Below, one piece after another: positions 29,877 through 40,417 of a DNA stretch of 64,000 nt. This DNA is from Anthoceros angustus (lineage: Eukaryota > Streptophyta > Anthocerotopsida > Anthocerotales > Anthocerotaceae). Position 1 is the first letter of the stretch. Every line of letters begins with the position of its first letter. Location of the stretch: NCBI GenBank assembly GCA_010909165.1, contig MU008169.1:620001-684000 (forward strand), given 5' to 3'. Below the pieces are notes generated by a model. That model ran no database searches. It was not told the origin of the DNA and was given only the letters and a program-made list of their open reading frames with translations. Position numbers and translations under genes: made by a program.

Positions 29877-32309
29877 ATGGCCCAAGATCAGCACTACCAT
29901 GTGAACATCGACGCCTTCCTCAATACCAACCGGGAGAAGGGCAAACCAGCAAGGGTAATTGGGGTCGACCACAAGATGTACAATCCAGCCAAACCCATAC
30001 CCAGAAAAATCTGGCCCGAGGATGATCTGCTCACCTATTTCCCCAGGCAACTATCGGTGGTGCTCCAACAAGCCACCATCCCCAAGGAAGAGTACCCAGC
30101 CCTACTAGTCTTCCCCGAATTGTTTCATCCCCGGGACAAGCGTGCTACATACACGGCCGCGGGCACCAGCAGAAGCCCCAGCAGCAGCCCCCCAACAACC
30201 TCCGCCAATCCTGACCTAGCAGGCCACACCCCAAGATGGGCAGAGCCCCGCAAGGGCGGAATCGCCCACCAAGAAAAGGAAGCCATCATGCGCCAAGTCA
30301 CCGACGAATGCCACAGCCTCTTCACATCCAAGCAAGCTACCCAGGATTTCGAAGTCAGGAGAAAAGAAGTCCGCGAAGCCGGCCTCTACTCCAACCTCAA
30401 CCCTCAGCCTCCTCCCCAATTCGACCCTTACTTCCCCTGCGAACCCCAGAAGGCACCCACCAAGGTGAAGAAATCCGAGCCCACCCTGGAGTTCAACATC
30501 CTCTACACGGAACACACCACCACCCTCTGGATGAACGCCAAGGAAGCAGCCTACACCCCCATCTCGGCCCTGTTCCAGCGCATGGCCCCGGACATCTCCC
30601 AGTTCCTCCAATCCCACAACCTCCCTCCCCTCTCCTCCAAATCCCACAACGTCTACCTCTGCCCCCACGCCGCCCCCGGAACCACGGTGGCCGAGTGGGC
30701 AGCCCTCACCAACACCGCCATCGTCCTATACCCGAAGAAAGGACCCAACACCACCTTCTTCCGCCGCACCGAAACCCTCCCAAACCTCCTCTCCGACGTC
30801 CGCACCATCCTCCGCAAGGTCTCCTTCCAGCTCAAGACCCTGCAAACCCTAGCGCAGCTGGTGCAGCAGCAGTGGCTGGCCATCGCCGCCCGCCCGAGAT
30901 GGAAGCAGTGGGATGAGTTCGATCAAGCACCCAACGCCTTCTACCGCCTCCTCCGCCGTGCCATGCTCACCGCGGACCAGAACACGGCCGAGCTCCACTC
31001 CCGGCTCACCAACCCCTGCGGCTCTCTGCAACGCCACGCTGCCCGGGCAGGCAAAACCCCTGCCGAACACATCCTCGCCACCCGCTCTCATCTCAGCCGC
31101 CTCGAGAAGCAGAAGGAAGCTTCCTCCTACGCCATGGCGGCGAGGGGGCCCGACCCCCCGCGCCACCGGCGGGAGGCCATCGCCCAGCTCGAGGCCGAGG
31201 TTCGGGACGCTGAGAGGCGGCTTCTGTACCGGGCTGCGCCCATGTTCCAGGTCTGGGGACGGGCGTTCATCCCCTACGTCCGGAGGCGGATTGCTGACCT
31301 CCTTCCCCCCGACGGGTCCATCCCTGTGAGTCTGAACGCATACGGGTTCCCCAAAAACGAGACGTCCTGGAACTACGTGCTGGAACAGATCAGGAAGAGG
31401 CCGGAGCTGATGGCGAGGTTCCAGCTGAAGGGCATGAACTGGGAGGAGCTGAAGCATACCTTGGCGTGGGGCAGCGATGTCCACTCCATGGAAGTCCGCC
31501 CGCTCAATCTGGTCCGCGACCCCCGCCCCTGGAGGGCCACCCGGCTGTACGTGGAGGGGACCCACGTGTGCCACCACTCCGTCGGCCCCGCTCACCAGGC
31601 CGCCGCCATCACCAGCTCCGCGCTCAGTGAGTTCCGGCCCAAGTTGGAGAAGATCTGGAGAGTGGTGTACGGCGAGAAGGATCTGGATGTCCGCCTGCTC
31701 GCCGAGGACTTCTTCAACCCCTCCAGCGGCTCCCATCCCCGTGTCCTCTCGTCTCCGCAGCAGGAGCAGCCGCCATCACAGCAGCAGCAGCCATTGCAGC
31801 AGCAGCAGCTAGGGCTTCAGGCGCAAGGGGATCAGGAACCCCAGGATCGGCGGCCTGAGGTGCCAGGCTCTTGGAGAGCCAATCAGGAGCCCCATGCGCG
31901 ACCCGATCAGCAGGCAAATACCCAGCCCCGCAACCCTCGTTACGGCGACCACTTCCACGAGGCAAGAGGAAGGGGAAACCAGGAGCCCAAGGATCAGCAG
32001 CCTCAGGATCCAGGCCATTGGAGAGCCAATCAGGAGCCCCATGCGCGACCCGATCAGCAGGCAAATAGCCAGCCCCGCAACCCCCGTTACGGCGACCACT
32101 TCCACGAGGGAAGAGGAAGGGGAAACCAGGAGCCCCAGGATCAGCAGCCTCAGGATCCAGGCCATTGGAGATCCAATCAGGAGCCCCATGCGCGACCCGA
32201 TCAGCGGCCAAATCGCCAGCCCCGCGGCCATGTCCCTCAGTTTCCCGACCACTTCAGAAGGAGAGGCCATCGGTCGCATCCCGACGCGAAGGGGGCCCCG
32301 GACTGGTGA
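29877..32309 (+). CDS. Uncharacterised 810-residue protein with three C-terminal tandem repeats
   Basis: One open frame with strongly biased, C-rich third positions, so clearly coding. It starts at the ATG at 29877 (MAQDQHYHVNIDAFLNTNRE); an upstream GTG is ignored. I recognise no family. Residues 1-630 or so look folded: LEFNILYTEHTTTLWMNAKE, an Arg/Glu-rich helical segment around residues 420-450 (REAIAQLEAEVRDAERRLLY), then WGRAFIPYVRRRIADLLPP and SWNYVLEQIRKRPELMARF. From about residue 625 there is a Gln-rich stretch, then a 49-residue unit (WRANQEPHARPDQQAN, PRNPRYGDHFHE) repeated three times. The DNA period is 147 bp (31873, 32020, 32167). The tail is basic, disordered and RG-containing, suggesting nucleic-acid binding, which is inference. 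No membrane segment or clear transit peptide was seen. The single large exon could also fit a domesticated element. Confidence 0.8.
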   Translation: MAQDQHYHVNIDAFLNTNREKGKPARVIGVDHKMYNPAKPIPRKIWPEDDLLTYFPRQLSVVLQQATIPKEEYPALLVFPELFHPRDKRATYTAAGTSRSPSSSPPTTSANPDLAGHTPRWAEPRKGGIAHQEKEAIMRQVTDECHSLFTSKQATQDFEVRRKEVREAGLYSNLNPQPPPQFDPYFPCEPQKAPTKVKKSEPTLEFNILYTEHTTTLWMNAKEAAYTPISALFQRMAPDISQFLQSHNLPPLSSKSHNVYLCPHAAPGTTVAEWAALTNTAIVLYPKKGPNTTFFRRTETLPNLLSDVRTILRKVSFQLKTLQTLAQLVQQQWLAIAARPRWKQWDEFDQAPNAFYRLLRRAMLTADQNTAELHSRLTNPCGSLQRHAARAGKTPAEHILATRSHLSRLEKQKEASSYAMAARGPDPPRHRREAIAQLEAEVRDAERRLLYRAAPMFQVWGRAFIPYVRRRIADLLPPDGSIPVSLNAYGFPKNETSWNYVLEQIRKRPELMARFQLKGMNWEELKHTLAWGSDVHSMEVRPLNLVRDPRPWRATRLYVEGTHVCHHSVGPAHQAAAITSSALSEFRPKLEKIWRVVYGEKDLDVRLLAEDFFNPSSGSHPRVLSSPQQEQPPSQQQQPLQQQQLGLQAQGDQEPQDRRPEVPGSWRANQEPHARPDQQANTQPRNPRYGDHFHEARGRGNQEPKDQQPQDPGHWRANQEPHARPDQQANSQPRNPRYGDHFHEGRGRGNQEPQDQQPQDPGHWRSNQEPHARPDQRPNRQPRGHVPQFPDHFRRRGHRSHPDAKGAPDW
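31840..32250 (+). repeat. 147-bp coding tandem repeat (3 copies)
   Basis: GGAGAGCCAATCAGGAGCCC recurs at 31873 and 32020, and as a one-base variant at 32167. The units encode the 49-residue repeats of the uncharacterised protein and are almost identical, so they expanded recently or are being homogenised. Confidence 0.93.
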
Positions 32310-32429
32310 AAGGACGTGGCGCCGTGCTGGTGGCGGTTGTAACTAACTTAACTACCTGCCGCAGGATGGTGATAGTCACTCTGCATAAAGTATCCAGTAT
32401 ATTTATAGCACAACACAGTTGTCATCCCA

Positions 32430-32501
32430 GGGCATTTGGTCTAGTGGTATGATTCTTGCTTAGGGTGCAAGAGGTCGCGAGTTCGATTCTCGCAATGCCC
32501 C
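32430..32501 (+). tRNA. trnP-AGG: tRNA-Pro (AGG)
   Basis: 72 nt folding as a cloverleaf. The acceptor stem GGGCATT (32430-32436) pairs with AATGCCC (32494-32500), with C as discriminator. The anticodon loop TTAGGGT gives AGG, which reads CCU proline codons. The T arm TCGCGAGTTCGATTCTCGC has the B box GTTCGATTC, and the A box is TGGTCTAGTGG. No intron. A T4 run lies about 25 bases downstream as a possible Pol III stop. Confidence 0.96.
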
Positions 32502-32509
32502 TTATCTTG

Positions 32510-32946
32510 CATCTATACCCTTGTTACTTTTAGCGATAATGTGACTAGAAACTAGACTTCGTGACTGACTTGTAGACTTCGTTTGACAAATCACTTTCTG
32601 TCTACATCTTCTAATCTTTGGGGTGTCTAAAGGGAGTGGATGCCCTTGGTGCAAGTAGCTTAGGGCACCCCAAAGTTTAGGCACACCATGGTACAAGTTG
32701 TGAAGTACCAAGTCCCATGACGGAAATCCGTCCTTAGTGGACTTCAATAAAATTCTCTTTCTTCTTCAGTACCCAGTAGAGGACTTTCCTTCAGTCGGTG
32801 ATGTGGTGATGTGGTGATGCAAACGACATGCGATCTGTCTCAACTATCCTTCAGACGGTGATGTGGTGATGCAAAGGACATACGAGGGCATCGGACATAC
32901 AAGGCTGTTGTTGGCCTCATCTTCAGACGACAGGGGTTCCTGAACG
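32510..32946. other. Spacer with a dispersed foldback element
   Basis: Includes the relative of the 25-kb foldback (about 32690-32770) and an internal pairing of CTTTGGGGTG with CACCCCAAAG at about 32616-32676. A short repeat, GGTGATGTGGTGATG, occurs twice at 32798-32868. Confidence 0.65.
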
Positions 32947-35900
32947 ATGGTCACAGTATGGCAACCGGAGCCCTTGTGGACCCAACAAACCGGTTTATGT
33001 ACAGGGATTATACTAGGAGCTCCCGCTCACCTCATCGTAGGGAGTGAACCGCTGACAAACAATGGCTGCAGGTGCAGCAGTGTAAGGAGCCCAGCAGCTT
33101 CGATAAAATGGGTGGGTGGGGACGAGTTTTCCAAGGATGGTCGTCGCCAGGAGCATGAGCACTTGTGGCAACAATTTTTTCTGGACCCTGCCATGTGGTG
33201 GGACAACAGACGGGATAAGAAGAAGCCCCGCTCGCCTGACTTCCGGCATAGGGCGTCCGGGGAGGTCCTATGGTTAAACAGCATGTTTAAGCCACCTTGG
33301 GTTGATGAGCAGCTCGTTTCCTTCGATATGCAGATGGGTTATGGCGTTTCTCCTTCCAAGTCGAGCTCTACAGATAAGCCTGAACCTGGCAGGCTTGCAG
33401 GATCGGAAATGGGCGTCGTAACGGCTGGAACCGTCAGCATGTTATGTCAGCAGGGGAAGCTTTCTGAGGCCGTTGGAGCCCTGGAATCTCTGGCGCAGTC
33501 AGACTCTGTTGTTCCTCAGTCTCTGTTTTATACTGTGCTAAAACTGTGTACAGCTAAGAAGGATTTGGTTGTGGGGCGACGAGTCCATAAGCTCACGGCC
33601 AAACTTGGGTACGAGTCGAGTGCGTACTTGGGGAGTCATATCTTGCGGATGTATGCAAGTGGAGGTAGGCTGCAGGAGGCTATGGATGTGCTCACCAGGG
33701 TGGAGAAACCAAATGTCTTCATGTGGTTTTCCATAATCTCTGCACATTCTAAGGGCGGGAAACCTGAGGAGGCCATACAACTCTACCATGAGATGCGTAG
33801 GTCAGGAGTGAAGGCGGATGCTCACGTCTTTGTAGCTGCCCTTCGAGCTTGTGCATTAGCCGCTGACTTGGAATCTGGCAGAAACGTGCACTCTGACGTG
33901 GTGCAGAGTGGAGTTTCTATTAACTTGTTTGTTGGCAGCTGCCTCGTGGACATGTATGCAAAATGTGGTGAACTGGAAGATGCACGAAAGGTTTTTGACA
34001 GCATGGCCACAAAGGATGTGGTGGCATGGACGGTGCTGATTGCTGGGTATTCCCAGCAAGGGCTTGGACATGAGGCGCTTGTCGTGTATGAGCAAATGGA
34101 GGAGGCGGGCCTCATTTTGGCTGACCATGTTACTTTTTCTTGCCTTCTGAAGGCCTGTGCAAGCACTGGAGCCTTGCAGAAGGGCAGACAGCTGCACTCA
34201 CAGATAGTCAAAAGAGGACTGCTGGATGACGTAGTTGTGGGCACCTGCCTGGTGGACATGTATGCAAAATGTGGTGAACTGGAAGATGCACGCCAGGTTT
34301 TTGACAGCATGAACACAAGGAATGTGGTGACTTGGAATGCCCTGATTGCTGGGTATGCAAGGGCTCGGACATGAGGCGCTTGTGTATGGACAAATGGAGC
34401 AGGAGGGCCTCATTTTGGCTGACCATGTTACTTTTGCTTGCCTTCTGAAGGCCTGTGCAAGCACTGGTGCCTTACAGAAGGGCAGGCAGCTGCACTCACA
34501 GATTGTCAAAAGAGGACTGCTGGATGACGTAGTGTGGGCACCTGCCTGGTGGACATGTATGCAAAATGTGGTGAACTGGACGATGCACGCCAGGTTTTTG
34601 ACAGTTTGGCCACAAAGGATGTGGTGGCATGGACCGCCCTGATTTCCGGGTACGCACAGCAAGGGCTCGGACATGAGGCGCTTGTTTTGTATGGACAAAT
34701 GGAGGAGGCGGGCCTCATTTTGGCTGACCACATTACATTTGCTTGCCTTCTGAAGGCCTGTGGAACCACTGGTGCCGTACAGAAGGGCAGGCAGCTGCAC
34801 TCACAGATTGTCAAAAGAGGACTGCTGGATGACGTAGTTGTGGGCACCTGCCTGGTGGACATGTATGCAAAATGTGGTGAACTGGAAGATGCACGCCAGG
34901 TTTTTGACAGCATGAACACAAGGAATGTGGTGACTTGGAATGCCCTGATTGCTGGGTATGCTCAGCAAGGGCTCGGACATGAGGCGCTTGTCGTGTATGG
35001 ACAAATGGAGCACGAGGGGCTGATTTTAGCTAACCATGTTACTTTTGCTTGCCTTCTGAAGGCCTGTGCAAGCACTGGTGCCTTACAGAAGGGCAGGCAG
35101 CTGCACTCACAGATTGTCGAAAGAGGACTGCTGGATGATGTAAAGGTGGGCACCTGCCTGGTGGACATGTATGCGAAATGTGGTGAACTGGAATATGCAC
35201 GCCAGGTTTTTGACAGCCTGAATTCGAAGAATGTGGTGACGTGGAATGCCCTGATTGCTGGGTATGCACAGCAAGGGCTCGGACATGAGGCGCTTGTTGT
35301 GTATGGACAAATGGAGCAGAGGGCCTGATTTTGGCTAACCATGTTACTTGCCTTCTGAAGGCCTGTGCAAGCACTGGTGCCTTACAGAAGGGCAGGCAGC
35401 TGCACTCACAGATTGTCGAAAGAGAACTGCTGGATGACTTAGTGTTGGGCAACTGTCTGGTGGACATGTATGCAAAATGTGGTGAACTAGAAGATGCACG
35501 CCAGGTTTTTGACAGCATGGCCACAAAGGATGTGGTGACGTGGACCGCCCTGATATCTGGGTATGGTGCTTGTGATGAAGGCCACAAGGCATTGGCTTGT
35601 TTTGAGGAGATGTTAGTTGCTGGCATTCAGCCTGACAGTGCAACTTTCACTTGCCTTCTAGTGGCATGCAGTCATGAGGGACTGGTGAATGAGGGTCGTA
35701 AGCACTTTGATTCCATGGCTGAACAGCATAGCATAAAACCTAGTCTGGAGCATTACAATTGCATGATTGATCTCCTTGGGCGTGCTGGCCATTTAGATGA
35801 GGCAGAGAAGATGCTATTAGCATGCGAGGGGCAAGGTGATGTTGTGGGGTTGACGTCTTTGTTGACTGCCTGCAAAAGCCACGGGGATATAGAGAGAGCG

Positions 35901-36446
35901 ATGTGGTGTTTTGAAAGCATTGTTAAACTGGACCCCCAGAAGGCGCCCGCCTATGTGCTCATGGCCAATGCCTATGCAGATGCAGGTAGGTGGACCGATG
36001 TACACAGGATTGAGACACAGAGAAGGGTAGCAGGAGCTAACAAGAAACCTGCACTGGCAACCATTGAGGTGAATAAGGAGGTCCATAGATTTCTAGTGGG
36101 AGAAAGGAGAGAGGATATTGCGCTTAAGGTAGAAAGCACGAATTCTCGTGTGAAGCAGGAAGGGGGCCACGTACCTCACACAAAGTTGGTGTTGATGCCA
36201 GTGTGTGAGAAGGAAAAGGAAGATGTGCTTTGTGGGCATGCTGAGAAGCTAGCCCTTGCGTTTGGTCTCTTGAACACTCCGAGTGGGACACCTCTGGTGG
36301 TAACGAAGAATCTACGCATGTGCAGTGACTGCCATAGCTCCACGGAGATCATGTCAAGGCTTGAACAGAGAGACATTGTTGTAAGGGATGGGTACCGCGT
36401 CCATCGATTTACAGCTGGTTGTTGCAGTTGTAAGGGTCGACCGTGA
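32947..36446 (+). CDS. PDF-motif PPR protein with KPAxA/GRP-type DYW domain (candidate U-to-C editing factor), frameshifted
   Basis: The ATG at 32947 opens a 475-residue frame. Around residues 60-125 it has a PDF motif (LWQQFFLDPAMWWDNRRDKK, SPDFRHR, ALWL-like EVLWLNS, PPWVDEQL), known from organellar ssDNA-binding OSB proteins. PPR PLS triplets follow. The C-terminus (35331-36446) has E motifs, KKPALATIEV (KPAxA), the deaminase zinc motifs GHAEKLALAF and CSDCHSS, and ends CCSCKGRP instead of DYW. In seedless plants this variant (DYW:KP) is linked to U-to-C editing in organelles. Frame breaks: a loss of about 5 bases near 34355, restored by a loss of 1 at about 34533, then a net loss of 7 at about 35318-35355. 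Either the gene is newly broken or the consensus is wrong; the rest is well conserved. Confidence 0.8.
33940..35560 (+). repeat. Homogenised 306-bp PPR-triplet array
   Basis: The marker TGCCTGGTGGACATGTATGC (with minor variants) occurs at 33940, 34246, 34543, 34849, 35155 and 35454. Spacings are 306, 297, 306, 306 and 299 bp, so each unit is 102 codons, one PLS triplet. The units are near-identical at DNA level, and the two short ones carry the frame-breaking deletions. Confidence 0.93.
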
Positions 36447-37207
36447 GATAAAGTCTGTACGCCAGAAAAAACTGCTTTCGGGGTGACTGAGCGATAGCTT
36501 TCGGGTGAACGAACCCCAGATTGACGGGGGGTATTTTTCTGGAAATTTTGCGGGATTTATTTGTTATTTTTCACGGGCGTACCGTGCGTCTGATACTGTA
36601 CATTTAGAGGGGAAATTTTTCAACTTGGCTATCAAAGGAGCTCAAACTTGCCTCTGACCAATGACTGCAGCATTGTCTGCTTCCAAAGCTATCTCCTGAA
36701 GTTTTCTCCGATGGGTATTGAAAAACTTAAGGCCGGGATCAGAGGAAATGGGGGTTGGGAGGGCAGAGGGGATATATGGTAAAGACTATGAATGAGGAGA
36801 GCAGCTCAGGAAGGACTCAGACTGTCAGTTCTGTAAGAGACCCAAACATTGCATTTTTTCGGTAGCTTGTCACCGATCCGAAGAGAGAGACCCAAACACC
36901 ATAACAAAACTGCGGCCTTCCATTGCTTAATTCTGACACTTCCAGTACACTCTCACTCACAGAAAAAATTGAAACGCCCAGTCACAGAGCAACGCACAGT
37001 GCACTCACAAAACTATGACACATTTCTTACTTTGATTTTCTTCTAAAGTAACCCAAAACACATCCAACCACAACTTATGTCCCGCCGCGCACACTCCATG
37101 ACTGGGAAGGGACACCCCTGGTGCGTAGTTGCCAACCACAACAAGAAGTGATAGAGGAAGTGGGAGAACTGGTCACCGGATCGGCCATGCATCCACGCGG
37201 CAGAACC

Positions 37208-37313
37208 GATTGCAGTGGGAGAGAACTCGTAGTTGCCCGCGCACAGTCTTTTCGCACAACAGATTTCAGGGGGAGAGCACTCGCAGTTGTCCACACAGCC
37301 TTTCCGCAGAACG
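37208..37313. repeat. 53-bp imperfect tandem repeat
   Basis: Two adjacent units share the pattern GGGAGAG(A/C)ACTCG(T/C)AGTTG, each followed by a CACA(G)..TTT(T/C)CGCA tail. Confidence 0.7.
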
Positions 37314-37402
37314 CAATTGTGAAGCCCGCCATGCGTTGTTAGACATGGCGGGCCGCTTCTTTGAACAAAGCAAATCTGATCCAAATCCTATCACAACACA
37401 TA

Positions 37403-37460
37403 CGATGAGAATGATGATGGTTAACACAACACATTAGGATGAGAATGATGATGGTTAATA
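37403..37460. repeat. 36-bp spaced direct repeat
   Basis: GATGAGAATGATGATGGTTA occurs at about 37403 and again about 36 bp later, each preceded by an ACAACACAT(T)A(G)-like sequence. Confidence 0.8.
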
Positions 37461-38509
37461 CTGATCCAAATCTTTTTTACAACACACTAGGAAGAGAATG
37501 ACGGATGACATAATCAAGGAACCGCCATTCATCATGGCTAATGGCTAACCCTAATTGGAACCAAGGAAATCAAAATGTATTTGTAACAAAGAGAATCAAA
37601 ATCTCGTGGCAAGAGGGAATGTGCATAGATTTTTGTCTCATAGGGTGTCGGGATGAGGTAGAGAACTTTGTGGACAACTATCTAACATTCCAATGGGTAA
37701 CATCCATACTACGATATTATTTATATCATTTTAGATAATTTTTATCATAATTATTTTTTTATTACCGCCTACATAGGTGCGGGTTTTTCCACTCTAGTCA
37801 ACACAAAGATCTCTGATGCAGATGATGAGAACGCCTACCTGCGGATAACCCAGCCACCTTTCTATGCATTAACCCAGAAATAGCATAAGCATTACCTGCA
37901 ACATGTGCTATAAAACGGAGCTTATACCAAATAGAGGTACATACGTGCAGCAAGCTCTCCCATCAAAGATGACAAGAATAATTGCTAGATTTCACACACG
38001 AGCACATTGATTACGAGTTGTCCTTGGGGGGGACATAGTGTATGCTTGCATGAGACCACCAATTATTGAATTGTTTTGAAGTGAGTAATTAATTAAAATA
38101 CTATATTAATTAATAAAAATAATCTGAATCTTAAAAAATACAATATTTTGGATATGATTGCAAATATATTTAGATATATTCGGCTTCAATAAGACTTAAT
38201 TTATCCATGGAAGAGTACAAGTTGAACACAATATATATATGTTGGGTCAACGCAAGGTATTAGACGAGTGGAAGCAAAAAATTCATCTTATCTATCCTAA
38301 CACCTATCCTAACATACGCGGAGATCATCCTTTTTTGCCCTAAGACATTTGAGCATAAATTTACCTCTCACCTTTTGCAATACTCGATCTCTTGCGAGAC
38401 GTGCAGCGTGTAAATCCATCTATATATCTATCACTTGATACCTCCAATTTGAGATTGTGTTGCTCAACTTGCTCAAACCGTTTTGTCTCTCTCGTCATGA
38501 GCGCCACAT

Positions 38510-38950
38510 TGAGGTATCTTCAAGTGACCATTGAGGGGTTCTATGTAGTAGCAACTTTGTGTTGTGGCAACTCTTTCTTAACATAGCTCGTGTGTTATTG
38601 GGACTTTGTATCGTAGCTTGCACGTTCTAGTGACTGTGTAGTGTAGTTTATGTGTTATAGTGTGTCATAAAGACTCATATGCCTTGCAATATTGTTTACC
38701 AATCTTGGACATGTGTGAAAACTTGTGTTATTATTTGAGATTGATATGGATTGTTGTTTCGGATAAACTTGTACTGTTGCCTTTGCTCTTTGATCTCAAT
38801 CTCTTTGCAACTTTGTGTTGTAGCTTGTGTATTCTAGTAATTTAAATTGCTGTAACTTGCATGGTGTATGAGCTCAAATAATTTTACTTTATCACTTGTA
38901 TATCATTATAACTTTACATAAGCACAACTTTATGTAATTATTTTATATAT
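38510..38950 (+). repeat. Degenerate TTGTAGC repeat block 1
   Basis: Irregular recurrences of GTAGCAACTTTGTGTTG, GTAGCTTG and similar words every 15-25 bases. It is the same vocabulary as the block at 40.77-41.55 kb. Confidence 0.6.
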
Positions 38951-39040
38951 TATTTTTATTCATGTTATAAAATTTTATTATATTTACTTTTAATTTTGTA
39001 ACCGTCCAACTTCCAGTGACGGGCGGACTAAGAATTAATC

Positions 39041-39724
39041 ATGGTGAAGATGATCCGCAAGGGTGACAGGGCCAGCCTCCTCCTGGCCGACAAGACCAGC
39101 ATCCTCAAGGACGGGATCCGGCTTTATGCCCGTTCCCAATTGCTGGACCCAGAGCCATCTCCAGCACAGTCACCGGCACCAGCCACCAGCGCAGAGCGCA
39201 ATGCGGGAGCAGCAGACGCCAAGGCCAAGCCCGGCCAGGAGAAAATGCAATCCCGGCACGAGCCCGGCTGCGAGCCGGCTCGGAAGAAGGCCAGGACGGA
39301 GGGCTCTGCTGTGCTGAATTCCAAGCCCACCTCTGCCAATGCCACATTAAACATTTATTCTCGCATCCTCCAACGTCTCAATAGGGAGCTGCCCCCGCGG
39401 ATTCCCAAGGGCGGGGCATCCGCATCCGCATCCGGATCCGGCCAGTGGCCGGAGGCCTTGCTGCACCATTTCCTTCTCTGTTACCAGTGGCTGCAAGTTT
39501 GTGACCGCCCAGAGCCTTTCGGCCGAGCGGACTGGGAACAGATCGCTCTCATGTTGACTGCGCATCCGGAGTGCGGTGCACGGAAGTCATGGGAGGATGT
39601 GCGTTCCAAATATGATGAATTGGTGGAGCGGTTTGGGTGGGAGCAGATCAAGCCCACCTCCATATGGCCCTACTTGGTGGACATGCTGGCCTTGGACCTC
39701 AATCGACCGGGTGGAGGGTGGTGA
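39041..39724 (+). CDS. Uncharacterised 227-residue protein with Trp-rich SANT-like segment
   Basis: The ATG at 39041 gives MVKMIRKGDRASLLLADKTS. Residues 40-95 are low in complexity, rich in Pro, Ala, Lys and Arg (PARKKARTEG looks like a nuclear localisation signal). Residues 105-220 look folded: LNIYSRILQRLNRELPPRIP, then ALLHHFLLCYQWLQV, and a Trp-spaced segment ADWEQIALMLTAHPEC..SWEDVRSKYDELVERFGWEQ. The Trp and Arg spacing recalls Myb/SANT-like domains, but the match is weak and no family is claimed. High GC and a steady frame argue for coding. Downstream (39866-39894) it shares a 29-bp exact block with the CLSY upstream region, so it may belong to the same duplicated unit. Confidence 0.6.
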   Translation: MVKMIRKGDRASLLLADKTSILKDGIRLYARSQLLDPEPSPAQSPAPATSAERNAGAADAKAKPGQEKMQSRHEPGCEPARKKARTEGSAVLNSKPTSANATLNIYSRILQRLNRELPPRIPKGGASASASGSGQWPEALLHHFLLCYQWLQVCDRPEPFGRADWEQIALMLTAHPECGARKSWEDVRSKYDELVERFGWEQIKPTSIWPYLVDMLALDLNRPGGGW

Positions 39725-40051
39725 TATCATGGCAAGGCAATGTGCCCTTTGGTTTTGCTTCTCTCTTTGGTTTGGCTTGGATTGGATTGCTGGACAGGTT
39801 TTGGGTTGAATTTCGGCCATCCAGGGGCAGTCGGTTTGTGATTTTTCTTACTGTGTGTCTGGCTTGCATGTGTTCGTGCAGGTGCCCGGATGCTGTTGAG
39901 CTGGGAGCCAGGCTCCTGGAGCTGCTCTCCCTCCTGCTTCTGCTTTTCCACCTCATCCTCCTGTTCCTCCTGTTCCTCCTGTTCCTCCTGTGAGGGAGAT
40001 TTTCGACCAGGGCTTGAAGACAGACACTTGTGTATGGGATGGGTAGCACCA

Positions 40052-40131
40052 TGTGCATCTATTGGGCACCGTGTGCATCGATTGGGCACCGAGTGCATCG
40101 ATTGGGCACCGTGTGCATCGGTTCCCAGCTG
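40052..40131. repeat. 20-bp tandem repeat (4 copies)
   Basis: TGTGCATCGATTGGGCACCG repeats with small changes at 40052, 40072, 40092 and 40112; the last unit is partial. Confidence 0.92.
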
Positions 40132-40417
40132 GTCGCTGCAGTTGATCCTTGCTGTCTCGCTGGGTCATGGTGGAGCCGAGAGCTCACAGCTTGTCGAAAT
40201 TGAATTCATATCAGCCGCAGCCTTTCCCGCCACCAAGTGAATTTCCCCACGGCCCGAAGGTTTTGTCCGACTAAGCTTGTGTGATATTTGGGGTCACACT
40301 AACCTTGTGTTCAAGCAAACATTGGTCTTTTTACATGTATGTGTACAAAAATCTTCAATGAGTATGTCTTCAAAAATCTCCCATTGAGTCTTCTATCTAC
40401 CGTGAGTCTCTACCTAC

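Larger units (their letters stand above)
36447..39040. other. AT-rich intergenic sequence with small repeats
   Basis: 2.6 kb without a supportable gene. It contains a 53-bp imperfect tandem repeat (37208-37313), a 36-bp spaced repeat (37403-37460) and a degenerate TTGTAGC-type block from about 38510 to 38950. All open frames are short and unlike known proteins. Confidence 0.55.

Noticed and set aside
30849-31736. 295-codon minus-strand frame inside the uncharacterised gene
   Set aside because: The plus-strand frame is longer, begins with a good ATG and shows codon bias. The reverse frame is a shadow of GC-rich codons.
33940-35560. CRISPR-like array because of regular repeats
   Set aside because: The period is 306 bp, it is in frame with PPR triplets, there are no short repeats with unique spacers, and the genome is nuclear plant DNA.
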